Assembly: GCF_030272615.1 (NCBI RefSeq) | Contig: NC_081406.1 | Coordinates: 264,709,192-264,773,191, forward strand | Origin: Cryptomeria japonica | Taxonomy: Eukaryota; Streptophyta; Pinopsida; Cupressales; Cupressaceae | Direction of reading: 5' to 3' | DNA length: 64,000 nucleotides | Shown: positions 36,901-45,900 of the stretch, piece after piece | Position numbering within the stretch: position 1 is the first letter of the stretch | How the letters are laid out: each line of letters begins with the position of its first letter | Position numbers and translations under genes: made by a program | Notes under the pieces: generated by a model | The model's input: only the letters and a program-made list of their open reading frames with translations | Told to the model about the DNA's origin: nothing | Databases searched by the model: none

Positions 36901-39900
36901 GAGTAATTCAAAATTGAAAGGAAACCAATGCTGGAGGAAGATCATCAGTGTTTGATACAAGGTCGGGGAGAGATAAACCCCAGCTTTTATCATTGTTAAA
37001 AGAAAAAAGAACTTGCTGTAGTAGGCTATAGATAAAGTTAATGTCAAGTAAAACACAAGATCTTGGATAATGCCAGACATTTTAGCCTCAGATTCCTATT
37101 TAGCTCTTGTTTCATTTCCTCCATGCACTATGAACAGATGTTGTTCAATATCCAATGTTTGGAAACCCCAAAGAAGAGATAGTAATTTTAAACATGGTTT
37201 TACAAGGTTCAAGAAATCCCATTAAATAAATACTTTAAAGAGGTTAGTCAAATCCCATTCCTAATCTGCAAACTTATTGTCAAAACAAGTGACCTATCTG
37301 TCAAATTAAAGGGCTAGAGTAAAACCATAGTTCAAAACTTAGACTTGGGACTCAGCAAAAACTCAACAAAGTTTACAAATGGTAAACGGCCACACAAAAT
37401 TTGTAAAATAATCTTAAAATCCAAGCATAATACTGAATCCAGAGGACTCATAAGTTGTTTTCCTCCATTTATAGATCAATAAATGAGTTCAATACACACT
37501 ATCAACTGCAAAAAACGGATAGTTTCTCAAATATGTTGAAAAGGTTAAAGCTCAAAAGGAAGAATATGAAAAATGACAAATTTGTATGTTTTTATGCAGA
37601 GACTGATTTATTTTTCCACAAAGTGAGTTTTTGGCATGGACTAATGAGTAATACGCAATTTTTGGGGCATTTATCTAGGTGAGTTACTTGCCAGACCAGT
37701 TTCTCTCTGGAGTTGGCTAGTAGAGACTCGAATTTTTAAACTATGGTATCATATCCCCTTAAGGTATCAATTTTAATTTGTCGTAGATAGGTACCCAAGG
37801 TGCAAGATGATGCATGTTCTACAATTCAATTGGGGAGTGATTCTGTAATATACCCAAAGGAGTATTTCTGTTTCATGACATTTACCCAATTTTAATCCAT
37901 CCCTAAGGAATATTTTATTACTTCTTTATTATTTTCCAATTTTATGCCCTCCCTTTTGGCACTTTATGATCACACAAATTGAAATATTTCATGTTTATAG
38001 TACAGTGCAAATAAACAGCAATATGGACGAGATTTGTAGACTAGCTAAAGTCTGAAAATGAAGAATATTGATGCAATAAATCGATTACTTTGATTGATAG
38101 GCAAATTGATCTATGGAACAGTAACACAAGGTTGTTATGAAGCATACAATATGGACTTACCTTTATCCCAGCAATCCTGCAATCTCAATAATAAAAGATC
38201 TTATAATCCTTGACACCTGGACCAATAATGAAGTCAACACAATGATCAATGTCCAGGCTGTAACAGTGATTTTAGAGGGCCGTGCACCATAATCTAGATT
38301 CAGATTGCTGTAATGACAGCAGTATGAGAATTGCATATATCATATGAATACACCATATCTAATGTATGCCCCAAGTTCCAATGCTACCCTAAAAATAATG
38401 ATGTATTTATATATGTGGAACCTAGTGACTGGCTGTATGATTTTTTTTTTCACCACTGTACCTATGATGTAATGTACCACAACCAACAACAACCAACAAT
38501 CATAAGAAAACCATTATCATACTCTAATGGCACTGATTTATATGGCAGATGGTAACCATCTGTTAGCACACTCCTTATTTGTGTAGATCACAGCTACAAA
38601 CTTAATATATTTATGTCCAAAATGAAAGCAGAATTACTACAGTAGTCACAGCCCCCCTTCAGCAAAGTGTAATATTAGTATCAAACTGAAATTTCAACGG
38701 TTTAATAATGGTGATTCTTTTATGAAATCACTCCAAGGAATTATGGGTTTTTGTTCTCCTATTCCAGACCTATAGGGTTGTTGTCCTCCAGTTAATTGAA
38801 CCAAAGTCCAATGCTTTTACAAGGAGTAGAAATTAAACTAGAAATGGTTGATCAAAATGCCTCCTCCTCCTTGCTTGTCCTTTCTTAAATAGAGTTTTCC
38901 TCCAAAAGATATAACTCTTCAAATTTCCTTCATGACTCTATAATAATATCTGGAAGGAATTATTTTAAAATAAAATTTAATTATAAGAGACCTTATTTAT
39001 ATTTTTATTTTAATTGGGGCTCTCTTTAATACAAGTTTAATCCTATTTCCTTCGCATAAAAATCTCAAAACCCATGGATAATGCATGATGGGCATTTTGG
39101 ATTTCAACTTGGGTCAATTTCTAAAAAGGGATATTATAGTTCCAATGCCAACTTCAAGTCTATTGTCAATGGTCTTTATCAATGTCATGTCTCAATGCAC
39201 GTATAAGGGTGTAAGTGACATTGTCTTCTGGTGTGTTTTTAACTTTCGTTTTTAGTTGAGGCCATCTTTAGAAGAACTTCTTTAATATATACACTTTCTA
39301 CCATACATTAATAAAGCTTTAGTCAACATTCTTAGACATGTATGCATGAAAACCACAAGCTTTACATAGATATCACAGGCTATAAGTGTTTTATAAATGA
39401 AAACATATTGTCAAATTAATATTTAACAAACACATCTATTAAAAGTATGGTCTGCTCTATGGGAATGGATGTTATTGAAAATAATCAAGGATGGAGAAAA
39501 AACTGTAAATTATGTAGAACTTCCTAAAGTGGCACTAGAGCTGCATACCCAAAAGTTTATCTTGGCAAGTGATAGATGCCAAGATCTAACCCCAATATCA
39601 GAGGGTTTAGTTGGCTTTCACCAATAGCACACAAGCAGTAAATGATAGGAGCTACCCACAATATGATGGGGTTTAGCCAGCTTTCACCAATAACATGCCT
39701 GTGATAGATGGTAGGAACTACCCATACCTCGTTGGACCAATTTTTACCAATAAGATGTAGGCGATAGATGTCAAAATCCACCAATGCAAAGATTTAGTGG
39801 GCTATGGAAAACTTATTAATAGTTGCATGTGTTGTGAGTTATTATACTTATGCATTTGTTGATGATGACAAAAAGTGGTATGGGATGCTTGTGATCACAA

Positions 39901-42900
39901 TTGTGGTTGTGAAACAAGATAAGGATGGACTCAGATTGAAGTATGGGTTGCATTAGTTTTCCTTTTCCCAGTTGTCAGCATATATTCTAAAAGGGCTTAA
40001 GTGTTACTGCACTAGATAGTTAGAAAATGCATGCAAAAGGGTCACATCCACTTCTTATTGCGAACTAATCACTACGGGTGTAATAACCCATTTGATTGCT
40101 AAACAAATCACACAAAAACCTTCCTTAGACATGAGGAACAATATAATTAAGAGTATCGCTGTCTAAAGGAAGAACAATCAGATCGATCAAAGAATAATTA
40201 GTTAAGTTAATGATATGGTCCATAAACAAAAGATAAACTGATTATGTAATGTCCCGTACTATGTTTAGACTGCTTTAACCATGATTAATCTATTTCATTA
40301 TACTTATGACTTAAACTAAACTGATTAGGAGACAAAACTATCTTAACCTGAATCAATTCTGCAATATTCCATAATTCAATTAGTAAAATGTTCATTCAAA
40401 TTACTATTTCTGTATATATATATTTATATTTATTTTCAGATAGTATTATAATATTTATTTTACTGCAGACCAGTTCTTATAAAATATTATAATAATCATA
40501 ATCATTATATTACTTTCTATTATTATATTATTATTAAGTTCTGTATAATAACATTATCGTGCTTCTTATATTAAGCATACATATCAAACACATTCCCATG
40601 CTTACCATCAAGAACAAGGATGTTACTGCCTGTATCTTAATAAAGGTTCTGATCTGATCTGATCGATGGTTGCAGATTATATATATACATATATATTGAT
40701 TCCTTATATGATTATATTAGATTAAGTATTCTACATTCCTTATGCAATCGATTATGTGCCTACAGCAATTGCTCTTGAGAGAGATCCAAACAGGATGATG
40801 GGATTTAGATATATCCTCCTATACTAACAGTACTCAACTGTATTATCATCATCCAACATATTATTAGCAGCATCATACGATATATTGTTAGCAGTATCAT
40901 ACCAGTATGTAATTATTATTATGACATTATTTCAGTATTATTATTATAAGTAATTAGCAGTATTATTATTTTATTGACAGTATTACACCCGTAAGAAATT
41001 TCCAGGCGATGTAACTGCTGTCGCCCTCTTTGTCTTTCCTTAATTTCCTCTTATCTTCACCAATGTAGTTTTCCCTTCCTAGCTTATTATTCTTTTCTCC
41101 TTTCCTTCGATGCCTTCCCTTGGAGATTGATCTTGCTGTTAATATTCTCCCTACCGAGTGAAGAGGTGTGTCTCTTCTTATGGCCAACGCTTTGCACAAG
41201 GGATGTCCCTTGCCTTCATGTCCCTATTAATACAAATCGTACTTTAGGAGGGTGCCCTTTCCTTTATTTTATGACTTTACTATATGTCTCTTAATGCTTT
41301 GATTAGAATATGAATTGGTTTGCTATCTTCTACCTGATTATTCGTAATATATTTAATTGACATATATAACTGATTATCATATTGACCGTTTGGTCTTCCA
41401 ACTAATGAACAGTTGTAGCAATCGCATCCCATTAATGCTTAATAGCCCTTAATCTATTCGCTGCATCCTCATAACTAAATCGCAGCTTGACCAGCATTCT
41501 TACTAATTACTGCATATAATCGCTGCCTGTAGTAATATTGTTGTTCCATCAAGAATAGGCTGTCGAGTCTTTTTTTTTTAGGGAAGAGTTTTCTTTTAAC
41601 ATATACATGTTTAATATGTATTGCACTCAAGTTAGTTGTGAAGTCTTAGGAATAAGACGATTTTCTGAGTAATATATATATATATTCTTGAACTTTTCTG
41701 ATTTCACTGATATGTTAAGTAATATTATTATTATATTTTATTTGGCTAAATTCATTATGATAGGATCGATATGTAGTGTAAAGACTTCATTCAAAGCAGC
41801 AACAATCTATATGTAATGTTTATATTTTATAATAATATTGATTTATTCTTATTTGAATATTTTCAGAATATTATTATTAATGAATATTAATTAAATAATA
41901 ATATTTAATAAATAACTAAGTATTTAATAGTTTCATTTAATCTTTCATGAATATATATTATATTAATAATATTTATTTCATTTAGGTTTTATATATATAA
42001 TGATCAGGGAGGGGACATGACAGATTAGGTGTGTGATTAGTCAAGTTATTTGAAAGAGATGTGATGTTAGAAATACAACTCCTCACATCATGCCCATTCG
42101 AAGGCTATTAGAGGACGTTCGTGTTGCACCAAAGAGGCATGGGAGTTTGTTTTGTATTGTTATTTCATATTAGAAGCACTCAGAAGACCCTTAGACAGCC
42201 AAGTAAGAGGGGATATCTACCCACCCATTACAAGGTGAAAGACAAATGAAACAAGAGCAGACTTCGCAGAGACAACGTCCAGATTGCATGATCACAAGGA
42301 GAGATAATAGGAAGAGCAATCCAAGATCTGAATTCTGATTCTTTTATCAGAAACACAGATAGTCAATCACATGTTACAAAGGAATCATTCAGGCACGGCG
42401 ATCTTATAGATAGAAGATCAAAAGACATATTCTTGTATCAATTGTCTAAGAGGTGAAACAAAGAAATCATAGAAACTTCTGCATATATATATATATTCAT
42501 CAGACCTCTTATATGTTGGAATTTATATTTGATTTCATAACCAATTTCTCTCAGAACATTATACTGGAATTTGCATCAGATAAGGAAGGTTGAATTATTG
42601 TCTAGTAGAGCATCTCATATTCATATAAGACTTACTAATTGAGCCTTTGTCTGAAGTTATTATACATTTCCCTTCAAAACCATAAGAATCATAAGCATAA
42701 TTATCTCATTAAATTGCAAGGTTAGAGAAAATCAATCAAGGGACATTAGTATCAGAGCTAGTGAACCTACCAGCTTTTGGATAAATGTCGAAAAACTTGA
42801 TTAATCATGGCAATAGAAGATATCAACCCATTCGCAAGATCACTATATGAAGCAGGCAACAAGCTTAGGACTCAATTGCAATCAAAGGATGATACCTTGA

Positions 42901-45900
42901 ACACACTTAAATTGGTAGAAGAATGTTTGATACACATTGAGGAGTCATCCTCTGAAGTGTTAGATATAGCCCTAACTCCTACAATGACCACCTTGAAACA
43001 ACACAAATGGTTGAGGCATTGTGATGAGGAGATCAAGTTGCGGGTGATCTCTTGTTTAAGTGAGATAATGAGAATCTTGGTACCTCTACTTCCCTATGAC
43101 GACGACATGATGAAAGAGGTAGTACACCTTATTGTAGATAGTTTCAAAGATCTCGATGACACTATAGTACACATTATTCAAAAAGGGTGACTACATTATA
43201 GATATTTGAGGAAATTAGGACAAGCATCTTTCTTGTGGACTTGGGATTGCAAGGCCTGGTCCATGACATGTTCCATCATTTCTTCACCACAATCAAGAAC
43301 AAACATGACAAAAAGTATTTTGCAACCATGAAAGATATTCTGATTCTAACGATCAACAAGAGTGATGTTATCTCCCAACCCATCACATCTCTGTTATGGA
43401 CCATTTGGAAACAAGAATGGGTTCTCTTCATCCGTGTATACATTATTCCACGAGGTGTTCAAACAATGTGAGGAAAAATTAAAGCCTCCCTTGAATAAAG
43501 AAGAATTGGAAAGAATCAAGTTAGAAAATAAATGGGAGGAAGATTCTCAGAATCTTCCCTTAGTGGTACATGTAGAAAATGAAGGTAGCAACATACAAGG
43601 AGAGGAAATAGTTTCTAACACTTCTACAGAAATAAAAGCAGTTGATTCTTCATGTGCTTCTTCAATTACAAATGAAATAGGTACTTTGATTCATGAGGAT
43701 TATGAGGCAGACATTAATGCGAAGTTGATGCATGAGGAGCAAGCTAATAATGATAATGGCATCATATCTGTTGTAGGTGATGACTTCATTCATTTCAATG
43801 ATACGGAAGGCTTTTGGTTTGACTATCAGAAGGATCCTATAAAGAAAGATGCATGTGAAATTCCTTTTGAACCTGAGATTGCTCTTACTCCATCTCAAGG
43901 ACCATGCATTGAGAATGACATAGAAGGGATTGAAGCTAGTGATCATAAATCAGATTATTTGAAGTTGCTTAGAGATAAGGATGTCGATCATTTTTCTTAT
44001 TCACCTCTTGAGGAGTACATGGTATCTACTAATAAGTCAATGATTATGGATGAGAGGAGTAATCTTTCAAATGAAAGTGAATCAAAGGATGCATTGTGCG
44101 ACAACTCTAATCACTTTGAGAGAAGCAAACAAAGAACCATGGCTTTGAAAGATGGGAAAAGGCAATTATGGGTCACATAAAAAAGAATGAAAGGAAAAGA
44201 GTCAACAAAAACAACAAAATTCAGAAGATGATAAAGACAAGCAAATGAGGAAAATCTTTGAGGAAGCAATGGCAAGCAAAGAACCAGAAAAACTAATGGA
44301 TAGTGCTGAAGATGTGGGGAGGACTCTACAACTGTGTGAATGGTGGAATGAGAAAGCTAAACATGCCAAGCTTATAGCTTCTCAAGCAAGAAAAAAAGTT
44401 GCAGAAAATCAAGCAGATGCATGGACAATTAAATGAACAAGAGATGAGTTTCCAGACTAATAGTGCAACGAGAGTCCCGCACACACACTCACCTAGTCAA
44501 AGACCTCAACAAATATCATTAAACGCTTTGGAGGATGAGGCGCCAAAGATAATAAGTGTAAAAATAACAGTAGTTAGATGTCATGAGGTCTAGATTTATA
44601 CAAGCAAGAAACAGGTAAGTAGATAGATGTTTATAAGATCTTTCAAGAGGCAGAAAATCTGAATGTACTAACTAAACACTTCAAGGGGCAAGAAGACAAA
44701 GGAAGAACTAAGGAGATAGAAGAATCAGACAACACAGAAAACCAATAACAATTATCCCAAAGAATCAGTTAATAGAAGTTTGGACCAGCTAAAAGGCTTG
44801 ATTTCAGAATCAAAGGTAACTTTAGGTTTGTTGATAGCCCTTTGTTTGAAGTTGAAGCTGATGCAATTTATGACAACCCGCTCTTTGAGTTGAATAAAGA
44901 AGTTCTTCACGAATGCTGTGACGAGATTGAAGACAATCATAGAACTTGGGACAGGGGAATTACTATGGTAGATAGATTGCATGATGGTGGATTGCTTCAT
45001 AGTATGATAGAGGTTAACAAACTTTGTAAGTTCAGAAACAACAACATGAAGCAACAAATATGTGTTGGAGCATTCTACAAGCTTATTTGGGACCCTAGTA
45101 TTGACATGAATCTAAGGTTGCTTGTGGGCAAGCAATTCCAAGGAGGGGAGACTGAAATAGCCCATTCAATCTCTAAAGCAAATCGATCAAGGAAGATATC
45201 ATAGTCCAAAAGCATCACAAGCCAAGGATGTCTCACACGTTAATTAGTTAGGAATAAGTCTATCGCTGTCCAAGAAGGGAGATAACAGTTCAATCAAGGG
45301 TTGATTAATTCATTAATGATGTTGATAAGGAAGAGACCTGATTAAGGGAAGGCGCATAATTAATCAAGTTGTTTGCAAGATTGTGAGATACAACTCCTCA
45401 CATCATGTCCATTCAATAGATACTTAAGGGAATCATGGCTGACCAAGAAGACATGGAAGAATTATTAATTTCAATAATAGACTCAGATCAGGAAGTGACC
45501 TTGGGAGTCCTCGATCAGCCAAGTAAGAGTGGTATACACCAATTGCAAGGCTGGGAACGCACAAGCATAGAGATTATAATCAGAAAAGGCATCAAGAAAT
45601 CATCCCATGATTATAAGGTTTCCATTTAGCAAGAGCGATCAGACAGAGCCATCTTGTCTCTTTCATATGCAAACAGGATCAGACCTATTCAAGCGCATGA
45701 TCTCAAGGAGATAATTCAGAAACAGTGATTGTGCACTGGTTCAGTTCTATATAACAGAAAATTCACTAGTACATATACAGATATATACTTAGGCAGATCC
45801 TACACATCTATTCAGTTGTATTGGCATTAAGAAAGGGTTTATTCGTAGATAGTTGAAGATATATCACATTAAATATTCTTAGCAGACTTCCACCCTCAAA

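Noticed and set aside
38150..38185. Possible RSH1 micro-exon (acceptor and donor-like sequences on the minus strand in the 10.7-kb intron)
   Set aside because: The flanking exons already join in the correct phase and restore a conserved serine; a 16-base insert would break the frame.
44752..45057. Minus-strand open frame opposite the PDS5-element interior
   Set aside because: Antisense of a longer, more protein-like plus-strand frame; no motif.
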